Shown here: piece by piece, positions 7,842 to 15,804 of the stretch | Numbering within the stretch: position 1 is the stretch's first letter | Layout of the letters: every line of letters starts with the position of its first letter | NCBI GenBank assembly: GCA_937874515.1 | Contig: CALNBV010000058.1 | Location: 1 to 38,330 of the forward strand | Source of the DNA: an uncultured Paenibacillaceae bacterium | GTDB taxonomy: Bacteria; Bacillota; Bacilli; Aneurinibacillales; Aneurinibacillaceae | Length of the DNA stretch: 38,330 bases | Direction of reading: 5' to 3' | The notes under the pieces: generated by a model | What the model saw: only the letters and a program-made list of their open reading frames with translations | Databases searched by the model: none | Told to the model about the DNA's origin: nothing | Translations under genes and position numbers: made by a program

Positions 7842-9182
7842 CTAAGTGGCAACTGCTTCAATGGCTTCTTCTAAAATATCTAACCCTTCGGTTAACTGCT
7901 GGTCTGTAATGGCTAAAGGCATTAAAAAGCGCAAAATATTACCATGCAATCCTGCATTTAATGTCACTAACCCTCTGCCATAGGCTTCTCCTATAATCGA
8001 TTTAACAATGGCAGGGTTCGGCTCTTTCTCTTTCTTGGATGTAACAAATTCAATGGCACACATCGCCCCTAATCCCCGTACTTCTCCTATTATATCGTAT
8101 TGGTTCATAAGCCGCTGTAAGCGTTCCATAAGGATTTTTCCAATTTCCATGCCCCGTTGATTTAAGTTTTCCTTTTCTATAATGTCTAGCACAGCCAGTG
8201 CTGCACGGCATCCAAGGGGGTTGCCTGCGAAGGTGCCCCCTAATTCTCCGGGATTGGAGCGTTCCATTATTTCTTTACGGCCAATGACTCCGCTGATAGG
8301 CATGCCTGCCCCCAGGGATTTCGAAACGGTAATTAAATCAGGAATGATACCGAAATGTTCCATGGCAAAATATTTTCCCGTTCTACTGAACCCTGTTTGA
8401 ATTTCATCAGCAATAAAAAGAATGTTATGTTTTTTGCAGATTTCAGAAATTCCTTGAACGAAGGAGGAGGGAGGGATAATAAAGCCACCTTCCCCCTGGA
8501 CAGGCTCCATCACCACTGCAGCAATGGTTTCAGGCGCGACATCACCAAGAAGAAAGGTCTTAAATTCTTGAATGACATGCTGACTATATTCCTCTACTGA
8601 CATTCCCTGGGGCCTGCGATAGGGATAGGGATAGGGGGCTTTATAAATTTCAGGGGCAAAGGGCCCGAATCCAAACTTATAGGGATGAACTTTACTGGTC
8701 ATCGTCATTGCTAATAAGGTGCGTCCGTGGAACCCTCTTTGAAAAACAACAATTCCTTGCCTTCCTGTGTATTTACGGGCAATTTTCACTGCATTTTCTA
8801 CTGCTTCCGCTCCGCTATTGGCAAACATCACTTGTTTTTCATAGGGACCAGGGGCAATTTCCGCTAATTTTTCCGCCAATAGAATATAGGGCTCATACAT
8901 CATGACATTAAATCCTGGATGGACATACTGTTGGATTTGCTCATGGAGTGCATTGGTAACTTTAGGATGGCAATGGCCTACATTTATGCATCCGATGGCG
9001 CCTGCAAAATCAATAAATGTATTTCCATCAACATCTGTAAGAATGGCTCCTTTTGCCGAAGATATAAAAGTAGGAATTCCATTGCTAATTCCTTTTGGGA
9101 CAATGTTTTTTCTTCTCTCAAGGAGCAAAGATGCTTTAGGACCAGGCAACGGCGTGTTTACCCGTGCAAAATTTTTTTTCAT
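7842..9182 (-). CDS. gabT: class III aminotransferase, 4-aminobutyrate aminotransferase type
   Basis: A 446-residue PLP enzyme that moves an omega-amino group to 2-oxoglutarate. Visible marks are the cofactor lysine K288 in SKSLGAGMP, D259 in FIADEIQTGF, SGAEA at 123-127 and the MEPVQGEGG strand at 225-233. Length and motifs fit GabT. The frame opens eight codons earlier, but that stretch contains the ribosome binding site AAAGGAG; the ATG at 9182 is placed properly behind it. First gene of a two-gene operon with the aldehyde dehydrogenase, suggesting GABA breakdown to succinate. Taurine, beta-alanine or homotaurine are possible alternative substrates in this family. Confidence 0.85.
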   Translation of the reverse strand: MKKNFARVNTPLPGPKASLLLERRKNIVPKGISNGIPTFISSAKGAILTDVDGNTFIDFAGAIGCINVGHCHPKVTNALHEQIQQYVHPGFNVMMYEPYILLAEKLAEIAPGPYEKQVMFANSGAEAVENAVKIARKYTGRQGIVVFQRGFHGRTLLAMTMTSKVHPYKFGFGPFAPEIYKAPYPYPYRRPQGMSVEEYSQHVIQEFKTFLLGDVAPETIAAVVMEPVQGEGGFIIPPSSFVQGISEICKKHNILFIADEIQTGFSRTGKYFAMEHFGIIPDLITVSKSLGAGMPISGVIGRKEIMERSNPGELGGTFAGNPLGCRAALAVLDIIEKENLNQRGMEIGKILMERLQRLMNQYDIIGEVRGLGAMCAIEFVTSKKEKEPNPAIVKSIIGEAYGRGLVTLNAGLHGNILRFLMPLAITDQQLTEGLDILEEAIEAVAT

Positions 9183-9304
9183 AAAAACGTCTCCTTTTTG
9201 AAACATTCTCTTGATTCAATCATACGAAAAAAACTTTTTAATGATTCCCTGTTGAAAAAAGTGCTTTTATCAAATATAATTCATATAAACATTATAGGAT
9301 TAAT

Positions 9305-9334
9305 TTGTTTAAGGGGAGTTAATAAAATTATAAT
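9305..9334 (+). promoter_or_regulatory. candidate promoter of the sulfate reduction operon
   Basis: TTGTTT (9305-9310) and a perfect TATAAT (9329-9334) are 18 bases apart, about 100 bases before sumT. A second candidate nearer the gene is TTGTGT (9379-9384) with 17 bases to TATATG (9402-9407). The two differ in whether the stem-loop at 9354-9369 is in the transcript. Confidence 0.45.
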
Positions 9335-9353
9335 TGTATAATTGCAACTAAGG

Positions 9354-9380
9354 CTTGGCATCAGCCAGGTTTTCTATTTT
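9354..9380 (+). terminator. terminator-like stem-loop in the sumT leader (possible attenuator)
   Basis: CTTGGC (9354-9359) pairs with GCCAGG (9364-9369, one G-U pair) around an ATCA loop, followed by TTTTCTATTTT. This has the form of a small intrinsic terminator located between a good promoter and the first gene of the operon. A conditional terminator is a possible reading; an independent promoter behind it is the other. Confidence 0.35.
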
Positions 9381-9434
9381 GTGTATATAACATAGTAAAC
9401 ATATATGAATTTATGGTTAGGAAGGGGTTTTAAT

Positions 9435-10220
9435 ATGACAGGGAAGGTCTATTTAGTTGGTGCAGGACCTGGTGACCCAAAATTAATTACCGTTTGGGGG
9501 ATGGAATTAATACAGAGGGCTGATGCCATTATTTATGACCGCCTTATTCATCCTTCGTTGCTCCGTTATGCGAAGCTGGGTGCTGAGTTAATTTACTGTG
9601 GGAAGGCATCAGGGAATCACTCCATCCCTCAGGATGAAATTAATGAATTGCTCATTCAAAAGGCAAAGGAAGGAAAACAGGTGGTTCGCCTTAAAGGAGG
9701 AGACCCTTTTGTTTTTGGCAGGGGCGGAGAAGAGGCTGAGTCTTGCGTTTCTGCAGGAATCCCCTTTGAAGTGGTCCCTGGAATTTCGTCAGGCATTGCT
9801 GCACCAGCTTATGCCGGAATCCCTGTCACACACAGAGAATATGGCTCATCTTTTGCAGTTGTAACGGGACACAGAAGTGGGGATAGAGACAAGGAAGTGA
9901 ATTGGGATCAGTTGGCGAGAGCTGTTGATACCCTTGTCATTTATATGGGATTGGCTAATCTGGGGAAAATTTGTACCCAATTGATTCAGGCTGGTCTTTC
10001 TCATCAAACTCCTGTTGCATTAGTGCAAGAAGGAACCTTACAGCTGCAAAAGACGGTAACCGGAACCCTTCTGGACATTGAGGAAAAGGCAGTGGCCGAA
10101 AAGGTATGCTCTCCTGCGATGATTGTGGTAGGGAAAGTAGTTGCCTTAAGGGAGAAATTAGCCTGGTTTGAACGTCATCAGGAAGAGATCAAAAGGAGGA
10201 ATGAAAAATGGGTTATGTAG
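9435..10220 (+). CDS. uroporphyrinogen-III C-methyltransferase (SUMT)
   Basis: Transfers two methyl groups from S-adenosylmethionine to uroporphyrinogen III, giving precorrin-2, the precursor of siroheme. The SAM-binding VGAGPGDP loop is at residues 8-15 and the second signature LKGGDPFVFGRGGEE at 86-100; GIPVTHR follows near 140. At 261 residues it is a single-domain CobA/SumT protein without the oxidase/chelatase part of CysG. The frame opens ten codons earlier, but the ATG at 9435 sits seven bases behind GGAAGGGG. It overlaps the sulfite reductase gene by 13 bases, which ties it to siroheme supply for that enzyme. No chelatase/dehydrogenase gene for the last steps is present in the window. 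Confidence 0.92.
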   Translation: MTGKVYLVGAGPGDPKLITVWGMELIQRADAIIYDRLIHPSLLRYAKLGAELIYCGKASGNHSIPQDEINELLIQKAKEGKQVVRLKGGDPFVFGRGGEEAESCVSAGIPFEVVPGISSGIAAPAYAGIPVTHREYGSSFAVVTGHRSGDRDKEVNWDQLARAVDTLVIYMGLANLGKICTQLIQAGLSHQTPVALVQEGTLQLQKTVTGTLLDIEEKAVAEKVCSPAMIVVGKVVALREKLAWFERHQEEIKRRNEKWVM

Positions 10221-11827
10221 CCAGATGGGCAGATAACAAGGATAAGTTGAGCAAGTTTGAGATTGCAAAACTAAGTAGGGATGGTCTGGATGTTCTTGCA
10301 GACATTGAAAAATACGCAAAAGAAGGGTTTGCGTCCATTCCTGAAAGTGAGTTTGATTTATTAAAGTGGGCTGGGGTGTATTTACAAAAGCCCAAAAGTG
10401 ATGGGTTCTTTTTAATGAGGGTACGAATCCCTTCTGGAAACCTTACTAGTGAACAGGCGAGAGTACTTGCGGGGATTTCCAAAGACTATGGCAGAGAATT
10501 AGTGGATATATCCACCCGTCAAGCCATTCAATTCCACTGGCTACAAATTGAAGACTTTCCGGATATTTTTGCTCGATTAGATCGTGTTGGGTTATCTTCC
10601 TTCGAATCTTGTGGTGATTGCCCCCGGACCATTATAGGAAATCCTTTAGCAGGGATTGACCCCAACGAATTATTGGACACCCGACCTTTGGTGGCCCAAT
10701 TAAGCGAAACTTTTTTGTTGAATCGAGATTTTTCCAACCTTCCACGGAAATTTAAAATCTCTATTTCTTCGAATATTAATAATCCTGGCCATGCAGAAAT
10801 CAATGACATTGCCTTTACCCCTGCTGTAAAAATTATTGATGGAAAAGAAGTGGTTGGGTTCCATGTATGGGTCGGCGGAGGACTGTCAGCGAAACCTTTC
10901 CTGGCACAACAATTGGATGCTTTTGTGACTCCAGAAAATGTAGTGAAGGTTGCAGTGGGTGTTACTTCTCTTTTCCGTGACTATGGTTACAGGGAAAAAA
11001 GACATCAGGCAAGACTGAAGTTTCTCGTAAATGATTGGGGTGCAGAAAAGTTTAAGGAGAAGTTAGTGGAGGAATATGTGGGTGAGTTGCCCTCAAGGGG
11101 TGAAGATAAAACCATTGGTTGGAATGCGGGAAACTTCACTGGTGTACATGGGCAAAAACAGGAAGGGTTAAGTTATGTAGGCTTGTCCTTGCCAGTTGGC
11201 CGTTTCAGTGCAGATGAATTGTTAGAGTTGGCTCGCGTTTCCGAAGAATACGGGGATGGCTCTCTAAGAACATGCAATTCTCAAAATATCATCATTGCCA
11301 ATATTCCAAATGAAAAAGTTGAGAACCTTCTTGAGGAAAAAGTATTCCAGCGCCTAACCCCCTTTCCAAAAAAGTTTACCGCTTTTGCAGTGTCGTGCAC
11401 AGGTAATGAATTTTGCAACCTGGCCATCGTAGAAACTAAGGCCCGTCTTAATGAAGTGGTAAATTACCTTGATGAGCAGTTACAGCTCGATGTACCCCTT
11501 CGTTTAAACATGGTTGGTTGCCCCAATTCTTGCGGACATCGCCAAATTGCTGATATTGGCTTTCAAGGTTCATTATTGAAAACCCCAGAAGGTATGAAAG
11601 ATGCCTTTGAAATCTATATTGGCGGAACCCTGGGGCCAGGTGCATCCTTTAATAAAAAGTTAAAGGGCAAAGTGTTGGGAGAAGACCTTAAATATGTTGT
11701 CCACGAGTTGGTGCAATTCTTTAATGAAAGTAAAAAAGAGGGGGAGAAATTCTTCGATTTTGCCCAAAGGGTTGGATTAGAAACCTTCCAGGAGGAATTA
11801 ATTAAGGCACAAGCCGCTAGGCAATGA
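10208..11827 (+). CDS. siroheme [4Fe-4S] sulfite reductase, ferredoxin-dependent type (nitrite reductase is the alternative)
   Basis: Six-electron reduction of sulfite to sulfide (the same fold reduces nitrite to ammonia). The 539 residues contain two ferredoxin-like and two catalytic repeats. The siroheme-bridging cluster ligands are C397 and C403 (SCTGNEFC) and C438 and C442 (GCPNSCGH). No CysJ-like flavoprotein gene is next to it, so reduced ferredoxin is the inferred donor, unlike the CysJI pair of B. subtilis. Placement between SUMT and cysH, ahead of sat and cysC, argues for sulfite rather than nitrite as substrate. It starts 13 bases inside the sumT gene, behind an AGGAGG-like site (AAAAGGAGG), so the two are translationally coupled. 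Confidence 0.88.
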   Translation: MGYVARWADNKDKLSKFEIAKLSRDGLDVLADIEKYAKEGFASIPESEFDLLKWAGVYLQKPKSDGFFLMRVRIPSGNLTSEQARVLAGISKDYGRELVDISTRQAIQFHWLQIEDFPDIFARLDRVGLSSFESCGDCPRTIIGNPLAGIDPNELLDTRPLVAQLSETFLLNRDFSNLPRKFKISISSNINNPGHAEINDIAFTPAVKIIDGKEVVGFHVWVGGGLSAKPFLAQQLDAFVTPENVVKVAVGVTSLFRDYGYREKRHQARLKFLVNDWGAEKFKEKLVEEYVGELPSRGEDKTIGWNAGNFTGVHGQKQEGLSYVGLSLPVGRFSADELLELARVSEEYGDGSLRTCNSQNIIIANIPNEKVENLLEEKVFQRLTPFPKKFTAFAVSCTGNEFCNLAIVETKARLNEVVNYLDEQLQLDVPLRLNMVGCPNSCGHRQIADIGFQGSLLKTPEGMKDAFEIYIGGTLGPGASFNKKLKGKVLGEDLKYVVHELVQFFNESKKEGEKFFDFAQRVGLETFQEELIKAQAARQ

Positions 11828-11867
11828 ATAGTGTATACCAAGAAAATGTAAAAAAACGGGGGATAGC

Positions 11868-12590
11868 ATGAATAACAATCATTTTTCAATACTCTATTCT
11901 TCGTGGGATGATCGGGCTGCAGAAGATATTAATCATTTTCTCGACCGTTTAGATACACTGGAAATGATACGTTGGGCTTACGATCAGTACGGAGATGGAT
12001 TGGTGTATTCTTGTAGTTTCGGGGCAGAAAGTATGGTATTAATCGACCTTATTTCCCGTGTTCGTCCAGATGCCTCCATTCTTTTTTTAGATACAGGAAT
12101 GCATTTTCCTGAAACACTTCAGTTAATTAAAGAAGTGCAAGAGAGGTATCCCCAATTAAGAATTAATAAGATTGAACCAGCCATTACTTTAACACAGCAA
12201 GAAGAAGAGTACGGCAAGGAACTGTGGAAGAAAACGCCGGATGTTTGCTGCCGATTACGTAAAGTGGAACCATTACAAAAAGCATTGTACGGGGGAAAGG
12301 CCTGGATCTCCGGATTGCGTAGAGATCAATCCCCATCACGGGCCCAAGTTCAATTCGTAAATAAAGATGAAAAGTTTCAATCCATAAAAATATGCCCTCT
12401 CATCCACTGGAAGTGGGAGGATGTATGGAACTATATCACTGCCTATCAACTGCCCTATAATCCGTTGCATGATCAAGGATATCCCAGTATTGGTTGTGCA
12501 ACATGTACATTACCTGTCTCTGAAGAAGGGGATTCCCGTTCCGGCCGGTGGTCGGGATTTACAAAAACAGAATGCGGTTTACATTTGTAG
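11868..12590 (+). CDS. cysH: adenylylsulfate / phosphoadenylylsulfate reductase
   Basis: Reduces activated sulfate to sulfite using thioredoxin or glutaredoxin. At 240 residues it has the catalytic tail KTECGLHL with C236, the nucleophile. It also has both Cys pairs that bind a [4Fe-4S] cluster in the APS-reducing class: C127-C128 (CCRLRKVEPL) and C210/C213 (GCATC). The presence of the cluster motif suggests it accepts APS, possibly PAPS as well, which matters because an APS kinase (cysC) is encoded two genes later. The SCSFGAES loop near residue 50 binds the nucleotide. ATG preceded by GGGGGAT. Third gene of the operon. Confidence 0.93.
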   Translation: MNNNHFSILYSSWDDRAAEDINHFLDRLDTLEMIRWAYDQYGDGLVYSCSFGAESMVLIDLISRVRPDASILFLDTGMHFPETLQLIKEVQERYPQLRINKIEPAITLTQQEEEYGKELWKKTPDVCCRLRKVEPLQKALYGGKAWISGLRRDQSPSRAQVQFVNKDEKFQSIKICPLIHWKWEDVWNYITAYQLPYNPLHDQGYPSIGCATCTLPVSEEGDSRSGRWSGFTKTECGLHL

Positions 12591-12620
12591 TCGCCTGAAT
12601 AACCAAAGGAGAGGAAATTG

Positions 12621-13775
12621 ATGTCCCAAAGTATTCCACACGGGGGAAAATTAATAAATAGAATAAACCCCGATTATGATTATTCATCGATTCATTTAGA
12701 AATCCAATTAGATTCTATTGCTCTTTCAGATTTAAAATTAATTGCTAATGGAGGGTATAGCCCTTTAGTTGGTTTTATGGGTGAAGATGATTATCTTCAA
12801 GTTGTCCAAAACATGCGTTTAGCCAATGGGGATGTATGGTCTATTCCCATTACTTTGCCAGTTTCTGAAGAACAGGCTAAGCAATTAAAAGCAGGAGAAG
12901 AAGTAAAGTTAGTGAAAGAGGGAACTGTTTATGGCGTGTTGCAAATTAAAGAGTTATTTGCGCCAGATAAACAGGTTGAAGCTGAAAAGGTATATCGTAC
13001 GACAGACTTAAATCATCCAGGTGTTAAAAAATTAATGGAACGTGGCCCTGTTTATGTTGCTGGTCCTATTATTTATGTGGAACAAACAACAAAAGGTGTT
13101 TTCCCAACTTTTGAATTAGATCCAATTGAAACAAGGCAAGTGTTTGAAGAACGTGGGTGGAGGTCAGTGGTTGGTTTTCAAACCCGGAATCCTGTGCATC
13201 GTGCCCATGAATATATTCAAAAAGCTGCATTAGAAACCGTTGACGGATTGTTTTTAAATCCATTAGTAGGGGAAACCAAGGCTGATGATATCCCTGCTGA
13301 TCTTCGTATGAAAAGCTATCAGGTATTATTAGAAAATTATTATCCGAAAGATCGAGTTCATTTATCTGTTTTCCCTGCGGCCATGCGTTATGCAGGTCCA
13401 AGGGAAGCTATTTTTCACGCCCTTGTGCGCAAAAATTATGGATGTACCCACTTTATTGTAGGGCGTGACCATGCAGGTGTAGGAAATTACTACGGCACTT
13501 ATGACGCTCAGAAAATATTTGAGGAATTTACTATTGATGAGCTTGGCATTACCCCTCTTTATTTTGAGAACAGTTTCTTCTGTACAAAATGTGAAGGGAT
13601 GGCATCGAATAAAACTTGCCCCCATGATGGATCACATCATGTCAGCTTATCAGGAACAAAGGTGCGGCAAATGTTATCGGAGGGCATTGTACCACCGAGA
13701 GAGTTTAGTCGGCCTGAGGTTGTAAAGGTTTTGATTGAAGGATTAAAGTCAGCGGCCCATCCGGCCTTAAAATAG
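12621..13775 (+). CDS. sat: sulfate adenylyltransferase (ATP sulfurylase)
   Basis: Activates sulfate with ATP to adenylylsulfate plus pyrophosphate, the entry step of the pathway. The catalytic QTRNPVHRAHE motif carries H193 and H196; GRDHAGVG begins at residue 281. C321, C324, C333 and H335 form the structural zinc site (CTKC ... CPH) found in many bacterial and archaeal homomeric enzymes. The 384-residue length matches the B. subtilis-type single-subunit enzyme. A TTG codon immediately precedes the ATG at 12621; the ATG is preferred, spaced six bases from GGAGAGG. Thirty bases separate it from cysH and eleven from cysC. Confidence 0.95.
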   Translation: MSQSIPHGGKLINRINPDYDYSSIHLEIQLDSIALSDLKLIANGGYSPLVGFMGEDDYLQVVQNMRLANGDVWSIPITLPVSEEQAKQLKAGEEVKLVKEGTVYGVLQIKELFAPDKQVEAEKVYRTTDLNHPGVKKLMERGPVYVAGPIIYVEQTTKGVFPTFELDPIETRQVFEERGWRSVVGFQTRNPVHRAHEYIQKAALETVDGLFLNPLVGETKADDIPADLRMKSYQVLLENYYPKDRVHLSVFPAAMRYAGPREAIFHALVRKNYGCTHFIVGRDHAGVGNYYGTYDAQKIFEEFTIDELGITPLYFENSFFCTKCEGMASNKTCPHDGSHHVSLSGTKVRQMLSEGIVPPREFSRPEVVKVLIEGLKSAAHPALK

Positions 13776-13786
13776 GGGGGGCAAAA

Positions 13787-14386
13787 ATGAAATCATCACT
13801 TAATCTTGTCTGGCATCCTACAACTGTTGAAAAAAAGGATCGTCAACGCTTAAATAATCATCGTAGTTTTATCCTATGGTTTACTGGTTTATCTGGATCT
13901 GGTAAATCAACACTAGCTAATGCCGTTGAAAAAAGACTTTTTGAGAAGGGAATACGCACCTATTTGCTGGATGGGGATAATATCCGTCAGGGCGTGAATC
14001 AGGGTTTAGGATTTACCGCTGAAGACCGTAAAGAGAATATTCGCCGTACCGGGGAAGTTGCAAAATTATTTGTTGATGCAGGTGTTATTGTCCTAACGGC
14101 TTTAATTTCTCCTTATCAAGAAGATCGGCAAATGGTCAGGGAATTGGTTAGTGAGGATGAATTTGTTGAAGTATATGTTAAATGCCCAGTAGATGAATGT
14201 GAAAAACGGGATCCCAAAGGGCTCTATCGTAAAGCCAGGGAAGGTGTGATTCCGAATTTTACAGGCATCTCTGCACCCTATGAAGAACCTGAAAATCCAG
14301 AGATTATTGTGGAAACAAACAAATTAGACTTTGAAGAGTCAGTAGATCGTATCGTTTCTTATGTACTTAAAAAGGCATTAGGCTAA
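13787..14386 (+). CDS. cysC: adenylyl-sulfate kinase
   Basis: Phosphorylates APS to PAPS at the expense of ATP. The P-loop GLSGSGKST is at residues 34-42. DGDNIRQGVNQGLGF and ADRKENIRR-like sequences after it bind APS, and CPVDECEKRDPKGLY near 130-145 is typical. At 199 residues it is the usual size. Last gene of the sulfate reduction operon, with the start behind AGGGGGGGC and a strong terminator 10 bases after its stop. Because the operon's CysH looks able to use APS directly, the kinase may serve to lower APS or to make PAPS for other uses. Confidence 0.95.
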   Translation: MKSSLNLVWHPTTVEKKDRQRLNNHRSFILWFTGLSGSGKSTLANAVEKRLFEKGIRTYLLDGDNIRQGVNQGLGFTAEDRKENIRRTGEVAKLFVDAGVIVLTALISPYQEDRQMVRELVSEDEFVEVYVKCPVDECEKRDPKGLYRKAREGVIPNFTGISAPYEEPENPEIIVETNKLDFEESVDRIVSYVLKKALG

Positions 14387-14396
14387 TTGAATTAAA

Positions 14397-14430
14397 GGGA
14401 GTGGAAAGGTTTGATTTCCACTCCCTTTTT
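14397..14430 (+). terminator. intrinsic terminator of the sulfate reduction operon
   Basis: An 11-base-pair perfect stem (14397-14407 with 14415-14425) with a seven-base loop and a run of five T. Confidence 0.92.
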
Positions 14431-14442
14431 ATTTTCTCATTG

Positions 14443-14472
14443 TTGGAATTGCCCTATAAAAAGTAGTATGAT
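14443..14472 (+). promoter_or_regulatory. candidate promoter of patA
   Basis: TTGGAA (14443-14448) and TATGAT (14467-14472) are 18 bases apart, ending 45 bases before the patA start. TAGTA and TACTA flank the start of the transcript as a loose inverted repeat (14464-14480). Confidence 0.45.
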
Positions 14473-14517
14473 GAGTACTAACGTAATTTTTTTTACATGA
14501 GAAAGGACGGTAGGCAG

Positions 14518-15672
14518 GTGGAGCACCTTATTAATCAAAAAGTACAATGTATTAAAATTTCAGGAATCCGAAAGTTTTATAATAAAGTGATGAATTATCC
14601 TGATGCCATCTCTTTGACCATCGGCCAACCCGATTTTACAACGCCGGAACATATTAAAGAAGCGGCGATTCAAGCTATTGTAGACAATAAAACCATATAT
14701 ACACCCAATGCAGGTCTATTAGAATTGCGAATTGCAGCGGCCGACTATATGCAAAATAAATACGGGTTAAGTTATAACCCGAAAGATGAAGTCATTACTA
14801 CAAGTGGGGCTAGTGAAGCCATTGATATAACCTTAAGAACCATTTTGGAAGAGGGGGTAGAAGTCATTTTACCTGGACCTGTTTACCCAGGGTATGAGCC
14901 TCTTGTTACCATGTGTGGTGCAGTTCCTGTATACATAGATACTCGTAAAAATGGTTTTAGACTAAGTGCTGAATTATTGAAAGAAAAAATTACTGATAAA
15001 ACAAGGTGCATTATTATTCCTTCTCCGTCCAACCCTACAGGGTGTGTTTTAACAAAGGAGAATTTGCGGGAGATCGTTGATTTAATTCAAGACAAAAGCA
15101 TTTTTGTTCTTTCTGATGAAATATATAGTGAACTGGTCTATGAGGGGGAACATGTATCCATTGCTTCCTTTCCGACCATGCGGGATAAAACCATTATTAT
15201 TAACGGCTTATCCAAGTCCCATGCCATGACAGGGTGGAGAATAGGCTTTACCTTTGCCCCGGCTTATTTAACCAGGCATATGCTTAAAGTGCACCAGTAT
15301 AATGTGACCTGTGCTAGTTCCGTTAGCCAGTATGCCGCCATTGCAGCTCTTACAGAAGGGTTTAACGATGGGTTGCCCATGCGAGAAGAATATAGTTTGC
15401 GAAGAGATTATGTGTTCAATCGTTTAATCGATATGGGATTTGAAGTTGAGAAGCCTAACGGGGCCTTCTATATACTTCCATCCATTGAAAAATTTGGAAT
15501 GAAATCTGAAGAATTTGCAGACCGGCTCCTTGCAGAAGCAAGAGTAGCAGTAGTTCCTGGAGATGCCTTCTCAGAGTATGGGGAAGGTTTTATCCGGATT
15601 TCTTATGCCTATTCCATGGAAGTCCTTCAAGAAGGTTTGGATCGCATTGAGGCGTTTATTAAAAAGGTATAA
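14518..15672 (+). CDS. patA: N-acetyl-LL-diaminopimelate aminotransferase-type class I aminotransferase
   Basis: Fold-type I PLP aminotransferase. It matches, from memory, B. subtilis PatA closely along its length (for example ISGIRKF, SLTIGQPDF, YTPNAG, GLSKSHAMTGWRIGF). PatA works in the acetylated branch of lysine and diaminopimelate synthesis. The cofactor lysine is K233; N172, D200 and Y203 are the usual PLP contacts. The frame opens seven codons earlier at an ATG, but the GTG at 14518 gives MEHLINQK, which aligns with the known PatA N-terminus (MEHLLN), and AAAGGA lies upstream. Single-gene unit between two terminators. Confidence 0.88.
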   Translation: MEHLINQKVQCIKISGIRKFYNKVMNYPDAISLTIGQPDFTTPEHIKEAAIQAIVDNKTIYTPNAGLLELRIAAADYMQNKYGLSYNPKDEVITTSGASEAIDITLRTILEEGVEVILPGPVYPGYEPLVTMCGAVPVYIDTRKNGFRLSAELLKEKITDKTRCIIIPSPSNPTGCVLTKENLREIVDLIQDKSIFVLSDEIYSELVYEGEHVSIASFPTMRDKTIIINGLSKSHAMTGWRIGFTFAPAYLTRHMLKVHQYNVTCASSVSQYAAIAALTEGFNDGLPMREEYSLRRDYVFNRLIDMGFEVEKPNGAFYILPSIEKFGMKSEEFADRLLAEARVAVVPGDAFSEYGEGFIRISYAYSMEVLQEGLDRIEAFIKKV

Positions 15673-15681
15673 GGCATACAA

Positions 15682-15722
15682 AAGGTATGGATGGTAATCA
15701 TCCATACCTTTCTTTAATTTTT
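15682..15722 (+). terminator. intrinsic terminator of patA
   Basis: A 12-base-pair perfect stem (15682-15693 with 15699-15710), five-base loop, followed by TCTTTAATTTTTTT. The downstream arm CATCCATACCTT resembles the arm of the hemL terminator near 31218. Confidence 0.9.
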
Positions 15723-15804
15723 TTATCTTTATCGAAAGGAAAAACTGTGCCAATATAGAACTTGTTGCTTAATCTTATTTACTCTAGGACGGGGAGGGAA
15801 TGCC

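Noticed and set aside
8919..9341. 140-codon open frame running out of gabT on the opposite strand
   Set aside because: Most of it is antisense to the 5' end of gabT; no domain or start signal is visible.
5563..9369. Two copies of a dispersed repeat (CTTGGCGCCAGCCAAG near 5571 and CTTGGCATCAGCCAGG near 9354)
   Set aside because: The likeness is limited to the stem of terminator-type hairpins; two short matches are not enough to claim a repeat family.
9350..9372. Sigma-54 (-24/-12) promoter for gabT or sumT
   Set aside because: TTGGCA is present on the forward strand but no TTGC element follows at the needed distance on either strand.
9340..9434. SAM (S-box) or T-box riboswitch before the sulfate reduction operon
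   Set aside because: The leader is too short and lacks the conserved S-box or T-box sequences; only a small terminator-like hairpin is present.
14464..14480. FapR-type operator before patA (TAGTA...TACTA)
   Set aside because: The half-sites are short, the spacer is two bases too long for the FapR consensus, and patA is not a lipid gene.
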